From Pantoea rwandensis (lineage in GTDB: Bacteria > Pseudomonadota > Gammaproteobacteria > Enterobacterales > Enterobacteriaceae), in contig NZ_MLFR01000041.1 of the NCBI RefSeq assembly GCF_002095475.1, positions 1-42,738 on the forward strand: a stretch of DNA of 42,738 nt, read 5' to 3'. A model generated the notes under the pieces. That model did no database searches, was not told the DNA's origin, and saw only the letters and a program-made list of their open reading frames with translations. This document shows positions 8,983 through 16,467 of the stretch, in pieces (within the stretch, counting starts at the first letter, position 1; the number at the start of each line of letters is the position of its first letter). The position numbers and the translations under genes were made by a program.

Positions 8983-9246
8983 ATGAAAGTTAAAGCTACT
9001 ATCGCAACCCTGAGTGTTCTATCTGCCCTGTCATTTGGTGCCTTCGCAGCAGATTCTATTAATGCCCAACAAGCAGCGAATCTGCAGCCTGCCGGTACCA
9101 TCAGCGTCAGCGGCGTAGGCGGTTCTCCGATGGATTTCCGTGACCAGCTGAATGCCAAAGCCGATCAGCAAGGTGCAAAAGCCTACCGCGTGATCGAAGC
9201 GAATACCGGCGACAGCTATCACATCACCGCTGAGCTTTATAAATAA
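8983..9246 (+). CDS. yhcN: YhcN-like DUF1471 periplasmic protein, copy 1
   Basis: This is a small secreted protein of the YdgH/BhsA/McbA (DUF1471) family, whose E. coli members are linked to stress resistance and biofilm traits; the biochemical role is unclear. The 87 residues equal E. coli YhcN. A signal peptide ends SFGAFA (residue 22), and the mature part has SVSGVGGSPMDFR, KADQQGAKAYRVIEA and the family ending TAELYK. It is the first of three tandem paralogues and the one closest to E. coli YhcN by eye. The ATG follows a GACGAGGAAAAAAACC ribosome-binding region. Its place after argR matches E. coli. Confidence 0.9.
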   Translation: MKVKATIATLSVLSALSFGAFAADSINAQQAANLQPAGTISVSGVGGSPMDFRDQLNAKADQQGAKAYRVIEANTGDSYHITAELYK

Positions 9247-9336
9247 GTTTGCTGAATCAAGACGCAGTGTGATGGCGACCCGCTTGAGACGCATTTGCCT
9301 CTCAGGTTGCCAAACCAAATTTCAGGAGAGTGAATC

Positions 9337-9603
9337 ATGAAAACCAAATTAGCTATCGCAGTATTGGGTCTGGCTTCCGTACTTTCTTTCGGTGCCAGCG
9401 CTGCCAGCCTGGTGTCTAACGAACAAGCCGAACAACTGCAGCCGCTGAATCAAACTATCAGTGTGAGCGGTATTGACGGTGACCAGACTAACGTCCGTCA
9501 GGAACTGTCGCAGAAAGCGGATGCTCAAGGTGCCAGCCACTACCGCATCATTGAGAACAACCGTGGTGATACCTTCCACGTGACCGCAGAACTGTACAAA
9601 TAA
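9337..9603 (+). CDS. YhcN-like DUF1471 periplasmic protein, copy 2
   Basis: This 88-residue paralogue has a signal peptide ending SFGASA (about residue 22) and the family ending TAELYK. It is the most divergent of the three: the SPMD stretch in copies 1 and 3 is replaced by GDQTNVRQEL, and the C-terminal half reads HYRIIENNRGDTFHV. It has its own ribosome-binding sequence (CAGGAGAG) 90 bp after copy 1, so it is probably co-transcribed but separately translated. The function is not known beyond the family; divergence suggests specialization. Confidence 0.88.
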   Translation: MKTKLAIAVLGLASVLSFGASAASLVSNEQAEQLQPLNQTISVSGIDGDQTNVRQELSQKADAQGASHYRIIENNRGDTFHVTAELYK

Positions 9604-9708
9604 GAATACATCGAGCGTCAGGCGCCTGATCGGCGCCAGACAATTGATCGACGACCCGCCACACCCACTTTTATGCCGCAGGTTGTTGATTCTAACGAGG
9701 AGAAAACT

Positions 9709-9975
9709 ATGAAAATCAAAACAACCATCGCAGCCGCCAGCCTTCTTTCCCTGTTTGCCTTCGGTGCTTCTGCAGCACAACTGGTAACAGATGAGCAGGC
9801 GCAAAATCTGCAACCTACCGGCAGCACTGTCACCATCAGCGGCACCGGTGGCTCACCAATGGATTATCGCGCAGAGCTTTCTCAGAAAGCCGATGAGCAA
9901 GGTGCCAGCGCCTATAAAGTGATCGAAGCAAAAACCGGTGACAGCTATCACCTCACCGCTGAGCTGTACAAGTAA
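9709..9975 (+). CDS. YhcN-like DUF1471 periplasmic protein, copy 3
   Basis: This 88-residue protein starts MKIKTTIAAAS with a signal peptide ending FGASA, then TISGTGGSPMDYR, KADEQGASAYKVIEA and the ending TAELYK. I placed the start at 9709, behind AACGAGGAGAAAACT; the open frame begins 12 codons earlier but those codons do not look like a signal peptide. It resembles copy 1 in the SPMD segment and copy 2 in SQKAD, which fits tandem duplication with some exchange. A strong terminator follows. Confidence 0.9.
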   Translation: MKIKTTIAAASLLSLFAFGASAAQLVTDEQAQNLQPTGSTVTISGTGGSPMDYRAELSQKADEQGASAYKVIEAKTGDSYHLTAELYK

Positions 9976-10002
9976 TTCCTCGTCAATTCTGACGAACCCT
10001 TT

Positions 10003-10027
10003 GGCCCCGCTCGCCGGGGCCCTTTTT
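10003..10027 (+). terminator. Terminator of the yhcN-like cluster
   Basis: A GC-rich 7-bp stem GGCCCCG / CGGGGCC lies at 10003-10021 and is followed by TTTTT at 10023-10027. A second small hairpin (CGTCA / TGACG) lies just upstream near 9980-9993. Together they close the cluster before convergent yhcO. Confidence 0.85.
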
Positions 10028-10034
10028 AGGCTTG

Positions 10035-10304
10035 TCACTTCACATTAAAGCGGAGCTGACCTTCCAGCTCCTCTTCTGCTTCATCAAACAACAGAATCAA
10101 TGCACCATAGCGGCGTTTCTGCCCTTTCCCCAGATTCACAAACTCAATCTCCAGGGGGTAAGGTAGCTTCTCACCCATGATCGCGTCCCAGAGATCGTCA
10201 AGATCGCTAATAGCCAGATCCGTCAACACAAAACGGTCGCTGAACTGCCGGTAGAAATGGGCCTGATCGACGATTTCGTCGAAATCGAAACGCTCTGTTC
10301 TCAT
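10035..10304 (-). CDS. yhcO: Barstar-family protein YhcO
   Basis: This 89-residue protein resembles E. coli YhcO (about 90) of the barstar fold. Barstar itself inhibits the RNase barnase; YhcO has no proven partner. The conserved family blocks DFDEI near the N-terminus, DLDDLWDAIM, LPYPLEIEFVNLG and the acidic LILLFDEAEEELEG are present. No signal peptide is seen, so it is cytoplasmic. No barnase-like gene lies nearby. It starts only 14 bp after the upstream aldehyde dehydrogenase gene, so the two form a unit here, unlike E. coli. Confidence 0.88.
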   Translation of the reverse strand: MRTERFDFDEIVDQAHFYRQFSDRFVLTDLAISDLDDLWDAIMGEKLPYPLEIEFVNLGKGQKRRYGALILLFDEAEEELEGQLRFNVK

Positions 10305-10318
10305 GGTGATGCCCTCTT

Positions 10319-11773
10319 TTAGGCAAGTCCGCCAATGTGCAGCGCTTTAACCTCAAGATACTCTTCCATCCCCAGCACCGACCCTTCACGACCGAGTCCC
10401 GACTCCTTCACGCCACCAAAGGGGGCCAGCTCGGTAGACACTGCACATTCGTTGATACCGACCATCCCCGCCTCTAAAGCCGCCGACACGCGGAACACAC
10501 GTTGAAGGTTTTGCGTATAGAAATAGGCAGCCAGACCATATTCAGTGTTGTTAGCACGTTGAATCACATCTGCTTCATCATCGAAACGGAAACAGGCCGC
10601 CACTGGGCCAAATGTCTCTTCTTGTGCCAGTTTCATGCCTTCATGCGCATCGCCTATCACAGTAGGCTGCCAGAAGTTGCCGCCCAGCGGGTGACGCTCG
10701 CCACCCGTTAGCAATCTACCGCCTTTACTCACGGCATCCTTCACATGCTCTTCCACTTTTTCTAGGGCAGAAGGTTCAATCAATGGGCCGACAATCACGC
10801 CTTCTTCGACGCCATTGCCCACTTTGAGCTTGCCGACCGCGTCAGCCAATTGATTGACGAACTGGTCGTAAACGGCGTTGTGAACATAGAAGCGGTTAAC
10901 GCTGACGCACACCTGTCCGGCATTACGGAATTTATTGGCGATCGCCCCCTGCACGGCGGCGTCGATATCCGCATCTTCAAACACGATATAGGGCGCATTC
11001 CCCCCCAGCTCCATGGAGACTTTCTTCATGGTGTCAGCAGCATTGCGCATCAGCGTCTTACCCACTGCAGTCGAGCCGGTGAAGGAGATTTTGCGTACAG
11101 CCTGGCTTGCCATAATGGCGTCGCTGATAGCATGCGTATCACCCGCCACCGCGTTTAATACGCCGTCTGGCACCCCTGCTTCCTGCGCCAATGCCAACAA
11201 AGCAAACGCACTGAGCGGTGTGTTATTGGCGGGTTTGATGATGCCAGTACAACCTGCGGCCAGCGCCGGACCTAATTTACGCGTCAGCATCGCCATCGGG
11301 AAATTCCACGGCGTGATGGCCGCGACAACTCCAATAGGTTCACGCGTCGCCAGAATGCGCGATCCCGGCTTAGCCGGAGGAATTATCTCCCCATTGGCAC
11401 GCTTGGCCTGCTCGGCAAACCATTGAATGAAGCTCGCGGCGTATTCCACTTCACCTTCGGCTTCTTTCAAGGGTTTGCCTTGTTCAGCGGTCATCAACTG
11501 TCCGAGCCAGCTTTTGTTCTCAATGATCAGTTGATACCAGCGATGAAGAATTTCTGCGCGCTGCTTCGCGGTTTTATCGCGCCAGGCGGGAAAAGCTTTC
11601 TGCGCTGCGGCAATCGCCTGTTCTGTCTCCGCTTTCCCGGCCTTGGCAACTTTTGCCAGCACTTCGCCGGTCGCGGGATTAGTCACATCAAAGGTCGACG
11701 TGGTGGTGTGCCATTGCCCCGCCGCGAAGTAACCCGTTTTGAATAGCGTGTGTTGTTGAAGAGTGTTGGACAT
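10319..11773 (-). CDS. Succinate-semialdehyde dehydrogenase-like aldehyde dehydrogenase
   Basis: This NAD(P)-dependent aldehyde dehydrogenase is closest by eye to GabD, which oxidizes succinate semialdehyde to succinate in GABA breakdown. Its 484 residues show PWNFP with the catalytic Asn157, the FTGSTAVGK nucleotide loop, Glu255 in MELGGNAP and the nucleophile Cys289 in NAGQVCVSVNR, at almost the GabD positions. I chose MSNTLQQ as the start because AGGAG stands 6-10 bp ahead; the frame opens 8 codons earlier. It lies between yhcO and aaeB, where E. coli has nothing. The exact aldehyde cannot be read from sequence. No gabT or gabP is adjacent. Confidence 0.85.
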   Translation of the reverse strand: MSNTLQQHTLFKTGYFAAGQWHTTTSTFDVTNPATGEVLAKVAKAGKAETEQAIAAAQKAFPAWRDKTAKQRAEILHRWYQLIIENKSWLGQLMTAEQGKPLKEAEGEVEYAASFIQWFAEQAKRANGEIIPPAKPGSRILATREPIGVVAAITPWNFPMAMLTRKLGPALAAGCTGIIKPANNTPLSAFALLALAQEAGVPDGVLNAVAGDTHAISDAIMASQAVRKISFTGSTAVGKTLMRNAADTMKKVSMELGGNAPYIVFEDADIDAAVQGAIANKFRNAGQVCVSVNRFYVHNAVYDQFVNQLADAVGKLKVGNGVEEGVIVGPLIEPSALEKVEEHVKDAVSKGGRLLTGGERHPLGGNFWQPTVIGDAHEGMKLAQEETFGPVAACFRFDDEADVIQRANNTEYGLAAYFYTQNLQRVFRVSAALEAGMVGINECAVSTELAPFGGVKESGLGREGSVLGMEEYLEVKALHIGGLA

Positions 11774-11852
11774 CGTTTTTCTCCTGTCAGTTTGCATCCT
11801 GTCAGAAAAGTATAGATGCCAAAATCGCAGGGTTTTGTGTCAGCGTGGGATC

Positions 11853-11879
11853 AAAAAAGCCGCTGCAAGATGCAGCGGC
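11853..11879 (-). terminator. Terminator of the aaeXAB operon
   Basis: A 9-bp stem GCCGCTGCA / TGCAGCGGC with loop AGA lies at 11859-11879. On the minus strand it is followed by a run of six T (11858-11853). It begins just 5 bp after the aaeB stop. Confidence 0.9.
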
Positions 11880-11884
11880 CGTTT

Positions 11885-13837
11885 TTAGATTTGGATGAGG
11901 GTGTTCTGGTACTTATCCAGCATCAGCGATAGCCGCTTCACTGGCTCGGTCACACTCTCCGGTGCCGAATAGTGATGGAGTTTTTCCTGATAGATCTCCA
12001 GCTCTTTCAGCAACCGCTCAAAGTAATAACGCCGCTTATCATCGCTGGTGGCTGAGATGATCCGATCTGCGGTGTAACGCAGTTGTCGGTGAAACGCTGA
12101 CAGTTCAGCATTGATCGGGACTTCCGCATTGCGTAGTCGCTGGTGCCCAATAATCAACGTCAACGCGATGCGGTATTTATCAATATCTCCAGGGAACAGA
12201 TTGAGCAACAAGAACAGCTGCTGATACAGCGCAGGTAAATGGTTCTCGCGACGGCGCGCCTGGTTGGTTGTCAAGGCGGCCACAGCGGCATACATGAAGC
12301 GGTTGAGCAGTTTGCGGCCGGTACGCGCTTTCGATTTATCGCGGATCAGCAGAATCACCATCATCGCCACGAAGCTGCCAATCCACTGACCCAACGCGTT
12401 ATCAAGGAACACGTTGAACTCAAACTTCATCGGATTATCCAGCACCAGCACGTTGATGGTACCAATCAGCGCACCCAGCGTCCCGATCTGCCGCCGCTGC
12501 ACAAAAATACCGCCAATAAAGCCCAAAGCGCCGATCGAAATACACAATAGCAACGCACTTTGCTGCGTTGCAGGCAGGATATAGACGAAGTAGAGCAAAC
12601 CGAGCGGGACGGCAAACGCCATGCCGTAGAAGAAGTCTTTTGCCATCATCAGCGGATTCGGCATACGCATGGCCAGCGCGGTGATTACCGCCAGCATCAC
12701 CATACAGCCACTGGCGGAGGTCCAGCCGGTATACAGCCAGAACAGCGAGCCGAGCGCCGTGGCGACAAACGTACGCACGCCGTTGATCATTGCATGATGG
12801 GTTTCTGCAGAGCGCGCCTGAATCACCACTTCACGCTGTAAAATACTCTCTTCCAGCGTGGTAATGCGGCTGTTGCTTTTCACTCCGTTGATTAACAGCA
12901 GATACTCTGTGGCCGCACCGACCCAGCTTGCAACCGTCATCGGCACCGTTTTACTGGTGATGCCAATCAAGCGGCGCATCACCTTCATACGTTTATGTAC
13001 ATCGTTAACGTTGCTGACCTCTTTCTCAATCAGCAGACGATACTGAGGCGGAATATATTCGGGGCGTGAATTCTGAATCAGGAAGGTTTCTGCCGCTTGG
13101 GTGATCAAGGTGAGCGACAGCGTATTTAACATCTGCAGGCGTCGGCTGGTGTTCTTCCAGCGAGATGACTCCATCAACAACTGGCTACGCATGCCGTTAA
13201 GTGCGGTGGTACGACGTACCAGCGCGCTCCAGGCGTTATCGACTTCGTCTTTGTCACCATGCGCCACGCACAGTTGCAGCAGTTTGTAATGTGCCACCAG
13301 CAGCGCATCGACTTCCGCGTCGATCACTTTTTTAATCGAACGCGGTGAAAAGAGCATATCAGCGAGAATCGCACACAGAATACCAATTACGATTTCGCTG
13401 CAACGTTCCACAGCAAACTGCGGTGCCAGCGTGAGGCCGCCACTGGCATCCGCCGTGACCACAATAATGAGCGCAGTGTATCCCGCGAGGCCGAGTGCGT
13501 AGGAGTTCTCCACTTTAATCAGTGAAGAGAGCCAGACGCACATCCCTGCCCACAAGCAGCACAGCAACAGCATGACCACCGGCGCACGGACTGTGGCAAT
13601 CATGATGGTGAGCGCAGCGATACAACCGATAAAAGTACCAATGATGCGAAGAATGCCGCGATAGCGCAGTGCGCCAGAGTAGGGATCTCCCCCTGCAGCA
13701 AAAGCGGTACCACCGGCCACAATACCGGCAGTCATCACCGCCCAACGCGGCGTTTCCAGATTAAAGTGAAAGCCAATCATCAACGCGGCAACCAGCGCGA
13801 ATGTCAGCTTTACCGGGAAACGCAAAAACTCAATCAT
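11885..13837 (-). CDS. aaeB: Aromatic carboxylic acid efflux protein AaeB
   Basis: This is the inner-membrane pump of the AaeAB system, which exports aromatic acids such as p-hydroxybenzoate. The 650 residues (E. coli 655) have the FUSC/ArAE layout: hydrophobic segments at about 10-170, a cytoplasmic region at about 180-350, a second membrane block at about 355-500 and a cytoplasmic tail. The start MIEFLRFPVKL matches the family. It lies 11 bp after aaeA in aaeX-aaeA-aaeB, and a terminator follows closely. Confidence 0.95.
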   Translation of the reverse strand: MIEFLRFPVKLTFALVAALMIGFHFNLETPRWAVMTAGIVAGGTAFAAGGDPYSGALRYRGILRIIGTFIGCIAALTIMIATVRAPVVMLLLCCLWAGMCVWLSSLIKVENSYALGLAGYTALIIVVTADASGGLTLAPQFAVERCSEIVIGILCAILADMLFSPRSIKKVIDAEVDALLVAHYKLLQLCVAHGDKDEVDNAWSALVRRTTALNGMRSQLLMESSRWKNTSRRLQMLNTLSLTLITQAAETFLIQNSRPEYIPPQYRLLIEKEVSNVNDVHKRMKVMRRLIGITSKTVPMTVASWVGAATEYLLLINGVKSNSRITTLEESILQREVVIQARSAETHHAMINGVRTFVATALGSLFWLYTGWTSASGCMVMLAVITALAMRMPNPLMMAKDFFYGMAFAVPLGLLYFVYILPATQQSALLLCISIGALGFIGGIFVQRRQIGTLGALIGTINVLVLDNPMKFEFNVFLDNALGQWIGSFVAMMVILLIRDKSKARTGRKLLNRFMYAAVAALTTNQARRRENHLPALYQQLFLLLNLFPGDIDKYRIALTLIIGHQRLRNAEVPINAELSAFHRQLRYTADRIISATSDDKRRYYFERLLKELEIYQEKLHHYSAPESVTEPVKRLSLMLDKYQNTLIQI

Positions 13838-13848
13838 AACGCCCTCGC

Positions 13849-14778
13849 TTAACCAAACTCGCGCAGGCGGTTAAAGAACTGCGTCAGCGGCGAGACTTTG
13901 GTCTGACGGTCTTTGTCACCGGTGATCACCACGGTGGCGGTGGTTCCCGCAGGGAAGCGGTTACCCGGCTGATCGTCAAGATGAATACGCACTGGCACAC
14001 GCTGCGCCAAACGCACCCACTCAAGATTGGAATCGATGGTCGCCATGCCTTTGCTATCAACGCTGCTGCTGCTGTTGGTCACACCGGCAGCAATGCTGTC
14101 CACGGTGCCGCGCAACACAGTATTACTGCCCAGCGGGGTTATTTCGGCACGGAAGCCCGGACGTACGCCATCCAGTTTGGTCTCTTCCATATAGGCCAAC
14201 ACATAGAACGAGTGCTGCTGTACCAGCGCAACGGCGACAGAACCGCGTGTGATGAACTCACCTTCATAGACATTGAGGTTAGTCACCCAGCCGTCGGACG
14301 GTGCTTTAATGGTGGTACGATCCAAGTCGATCACTGCCAAATCGCGTGTCGCGACAGACTTCGCCAACTGGTGTTCGCTGGTTTGCAGATCGTTGTTGGC
14401 TTGATCGATAGCTTCACGTGACATCGCGCTGGTGCCGAGTTGGTTACGACGCGCTGCTTCACGGCGTTTCTCGTTTACCAGTGCCTGGTAATATTCGACA
14501 TCGGCTTGGGCTTCATCCAGCGCTTTTTGATAGCGCGGACGATCGACCACAAACAGCGTGTCGCCTTTTTTCACCAGTTGGTTATCACGTACTGGCACAT
14601 CAGTGATGAGACCGGTGACATCGGGTGAGATTGCCACGACATCGGCGGAGAATTTGGCGTCACGCGTCCAGGGTGATTCGGTGTAAAACACCCAGGCGCG
14701 GAAGATGATCACGATTGCGATGATAACCAGCAGGAGCGTAATCGCGTAACGCGCGATTTTTCTTATTAGCGCTTTCAC
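13849..14778 (-). CDS. aaeA: Aromatic carboxylic acid efflux membrane fusion protein AaeA
   Basis: This is the periplasmic adaptor of the AaeAB pump, of the HlyD/EmrA class. The 309 residues (E. coli 310) have one N-terminal membrane anchor (about 11-31), the lipoyl half-motif region VPVRDNQLVKKGDTLF, a helical hairpin at about 85-150, the second half-motif APSDGWVTN and a beta-barrel region ending near TTATVVITG. It is 9 bp after aaeX and 11 bp before aaeB, so translation is probably coupled. Confidence 0.95.
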   Translation of the reverse strand: MKALIRKIARYAITLLLVIIAIVIIFRAWVFYTESPWTRDAKFSADVVAISPDVTGLITDVPVRDNQLVKKGDTLFVVDRPRYQKALDEAQADVEYYQALVNEKRREAARRNQLGTSAMSREAIDQANNDLQTSEHQLAKSVATRDLAVIDLDRTTIKAPSDGWVTNLNVYEGEFITRGSVAVALVQQHSFYVLAYMEETKLDGVRPGFRAEITPLGSNTVLRGTVDSIAAGVTNSSSSVDSKGMATIDSNLEWVRLAQRVPVRIHLDDQPGNRFPAGTTATVVITGDKDRQTKVSPLTQFFNRLREFG

Positions 14779-14787
14779 TTAAAAACC

Positions 14788-14991
14788 TCAGACGAATAGA
14801 CGGGATACAAGGTAAAACACACAGCAGTACAACGCTGTGTTAAAAAGTGCCGGATGCCACACCAGATCGTAAAGTCCGCTGGGCGTCAGCACGCGTTTCA
14901 CCAGCCAGAACAGCGCCAGCGAAACCAGTAGTTCAATGAAGATGGGCGGAAAACTCAGCCCGAATACCACAAATACCGGAAGCACACTCAT
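14788..14991 (-). CDS. aaeX: Small membrane protein AaeX
   Basis: This 67-residue DUF1656 protein has two hydrophobic segments (about 3-28 and 47-66) and the conserved block VWHPALFNTALYCC. It equals E. coli AaeX in length and most residues. It opens the aaeXAB operon; its own role is not established. The regulator gene aaeR is transcribed away from it across 258 bp. Confidence 0.93.
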   Translation of the reverse strand: MSVLPVFVVFGLSFPPIFIELLVSLALFWLVKRVLTPSGLYDLVWHPALFNTALYCCVFYLVSRLFV

Positions 14992-15116
14992 TTCGGTTCC
15001 TTAGTTCGACCTTGCCGGATCGCACCGATACCCGCCCACATGCCACGTAGCAAGATGGGTTGATAATCAGGGGATAATTGGGAGACTGATGGCAACATTC
15101 AGGCCGCATTGCGCTA

Positions 15117-15131
15117 ATGATAGCGTATCAT
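15117..15131. promoter_or_regulatory. Candidate AaeR operator (T-N11-A palindrome)
   Basis: The perfect palindrome ATGATAGCGTATCAT (6-bp arms, 3-bp centre) contains a T-N11-A core, the hallmark of LysR-family binding sites. It lies in the aaeX-aaeR divergent region, about 125 bp from the aaeX start. Assignment to AaeR is inferred from place and shape. Confidence 0.6.
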
Positions 15132-15212
15132 CGAGTAAACACAGCCGTGTTAAGGTGCGGTGAACAGACCCAGCGTGCGTATAGTAACGCGCTTGACTAT
15201 ACGTTTTCTACA

Positions 15213-15234
15213 TATTGTGAGCTAAATCACTTTT
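15213..15234. promoter_or_regulatory. Candidate CRP site ahead of aaeR
   Basis: TGTGA, six bases, then TCACT at 15216-15231 matches the CRP consensus TGTGA-N6-TCACA in nine of ten positions. It lies about 19 bp before the aaeR start and just downstream of TTGACT (15193-15198), so it could block aaeR or act at the divergent promoter. Confidence 0.5.
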
Positions 15235-15249
15235 TAGCCAGAGTAAACA

Positions 15250-16167
15250 ATGGAACGACTCAAAGGCATGTCCATTTTCGCCAAAGTGGTTGAATTAGGC
15301 TCATTTACTGCGGCGGCCCGTCAACTCCATCTTAGCGTTTCGTCAATCAGCCAGATCGTTGCCAAATTGGAAGATGAACTGCAGGTTAAATTGTTAAATC
15401 GCAGCACACGCAGCCTTGGCCTGACCGAAGCTGGCAGGATCTACTATCAAGGTTGTCGCCGTATGCTAGCAGAAGCATCACAGGTCCATGAGCAGCTATA
15501 CGCCTTCAATAATACGCCAATCGGCATTTTGCGTATCGGCTGTTCTTCAACCATGGCGCAAAATGTTTTGTCGGCGATGACCAGCGAAATGCTGAAAGAA
15601 TATCCCGGTCTGAGCGTCAATCTGGTAACAGGCATTCCGGCTCCGGACCTGATTGCGAATGGGCTAGATCTGGTGGTTCGCGTCGGCGCTTTACAGGATT
15701 CCAACCTGTTCTCCCGTCGCCTCGGCGCGATGCCGATGGTGGTGTGTGCGGCAAAAAGCTACCTGGCGCTCAATGGCACCCCAGATAAACCTGGCGAAAT
15801 CGATAATTTTTCATGGCTGGAGTATAGCGTTCGCCCGGATAACACCTTTGAGCTAGTGGCGCCAGAAGGTCTGGTGACCAAGCTCACACCGCAAGGGCGC
15901 TTCGTGACCAATGATTCACAAACGCTGATTCGCTGGCTGAAGGCGGGTTGCGGCATCGCTTATGTGCCGTTGATGTGGGTGATTGACGAAATCAACGCCG
16001 GGGAGATCGACATTCTGTTCCCGCAATACTATTCAGAACCCCGTCCGGTGTATGCGCTTTATACCGAGAAGGACAAGATGCCATTGAAAGTGCAGGTGTG
16101 TATTGATTATCTGACCGAGTACTTCAAGCAAGTGGCGCAGCAGTATCAGCAGCATCGTAAAAGCTGA
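15250..16167 (+). CDS. aaeR: LysR-family regulator AaeR
   Basis: This is the transcriptional activator of the divergent aaeXAB operon in response to aromatic acids. The 305 residues (E. coli 309) have an N-terminal LysR helix-turn-helix (about 4-62, with GSFTAAARQL and SSISQIVAKLE) and a C-terminal substrate-binding domain (about 90-295) of the CrgA-like subgroup. Its convergent neighbour is tldD, with a repeat-filled spacer between. Confidence 0.93.
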   Translation: MERLKGMSIFAKVVELGSFTAAARQLHLSVSSISQIVAKLEDELQVKLLNRSTRSLGLTEAGRIYYQGCRRMLAEASQVHEQLYAFNNTPIGILRIGCSSTMAQNVLSAMTSEMLKEYPGLSVNLVTGIPAPDLIANGLDLVVRVGALQDSNLFSRRLGAMPMVVCAAKSYLALNGTPDKPGEIDNFSWLEYSVRPDNTFELVAPEGLVTKLTPQGRFVTNDSQTLIRWLKAGCGIAYVPLMWVIDEINAGEIDILFPQYYSEPRPVYALYTEKDKMPLKVQVCIDYLTEYFKQVAQQYQQHRKS

Positions 16168-16174
16168 GACCCCA

Positions 16175-16200
16175 GGTCGCCATAAATGGCGCCCCTACGA
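16175..16200. repeat. Palindromic element, left copy
   Basis: This 26-bp element starts 8 bp after the aaeR stop. It has arms CGCCAT / ATGGCG around AA and ends CCCTACGA. It is the inverted counterpart of 16434-16459, with compensating changes in the arms, and may also help end the aaeR transcript. Confidence 0.7.
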
Positions 16201-16308
16201 TGGAAGGTGCCGCCATTCATAGGCTGTAGCACAGGAACACCCAGACTGAAGGGTAATATGTAGAGTGGGCAGTAGAGTGCCCCACGGAAGCACTCACACT
16301 GTACAGTC

Positions 16309-16447
16309 ATTCGTAAGGTGCGCCTTGGGGGCAATCAGAATGCACAGTGATTCGTAAGGTGCACCTTGGGGGCAATCAGACTGCACAGTGATTCGTAGGG
16401 TGCGCCTTGGGGGCAATCAGACTGCACAGTAATTCGTAGGGTGCGCA
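16309..16447. repeat. Tandem 41-bp repeats between aaeR and tldD
   Basis: Three full units lie at 16309-16349, 16350-16390 and 16391-16431, with a partial fourth from 16432. Each starts ATTCGTARGGTGC, continues CTTGGGGGCAATCAGA and ends TGCACAGTG or TGCACAGTA. Units differ at only a few positions. A degenerate end of a previous unit (CACTGTACAGT) precedes the first. Confidence 0.9.
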
Positions 16448-16459
16448 TTTATGCGCACC
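16434..16459. repeat. Palindromic element, right copy
   Basis: This element contains a perfect hairpin with 9-bp arms GGTGCGCAT / ATGCGCACC and a 2-bp centre, preceded by TCGTAG. It overlaps the partial fourth 41-bp unit and ends 8 bp from the tldD stop (16468-16470). It is an inverted, covarying partner of 16175-16200. Confidence 0.75.
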
Positions 16460-16467
16460 AGGAATCA

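Noticed and set aside
16146..16334. A 62-codon leftward frame in the aaeR-tldD gap
   Set aside because: It lies mostly in repeat sequence and the aaeR end; coding is not supported.
16309..16447. 41-bp direct repeats as a CRISPR array
   Set aside because: The units are contiguous with no unique spacers, and there are no cas genes. It is a simple tandem repeat.
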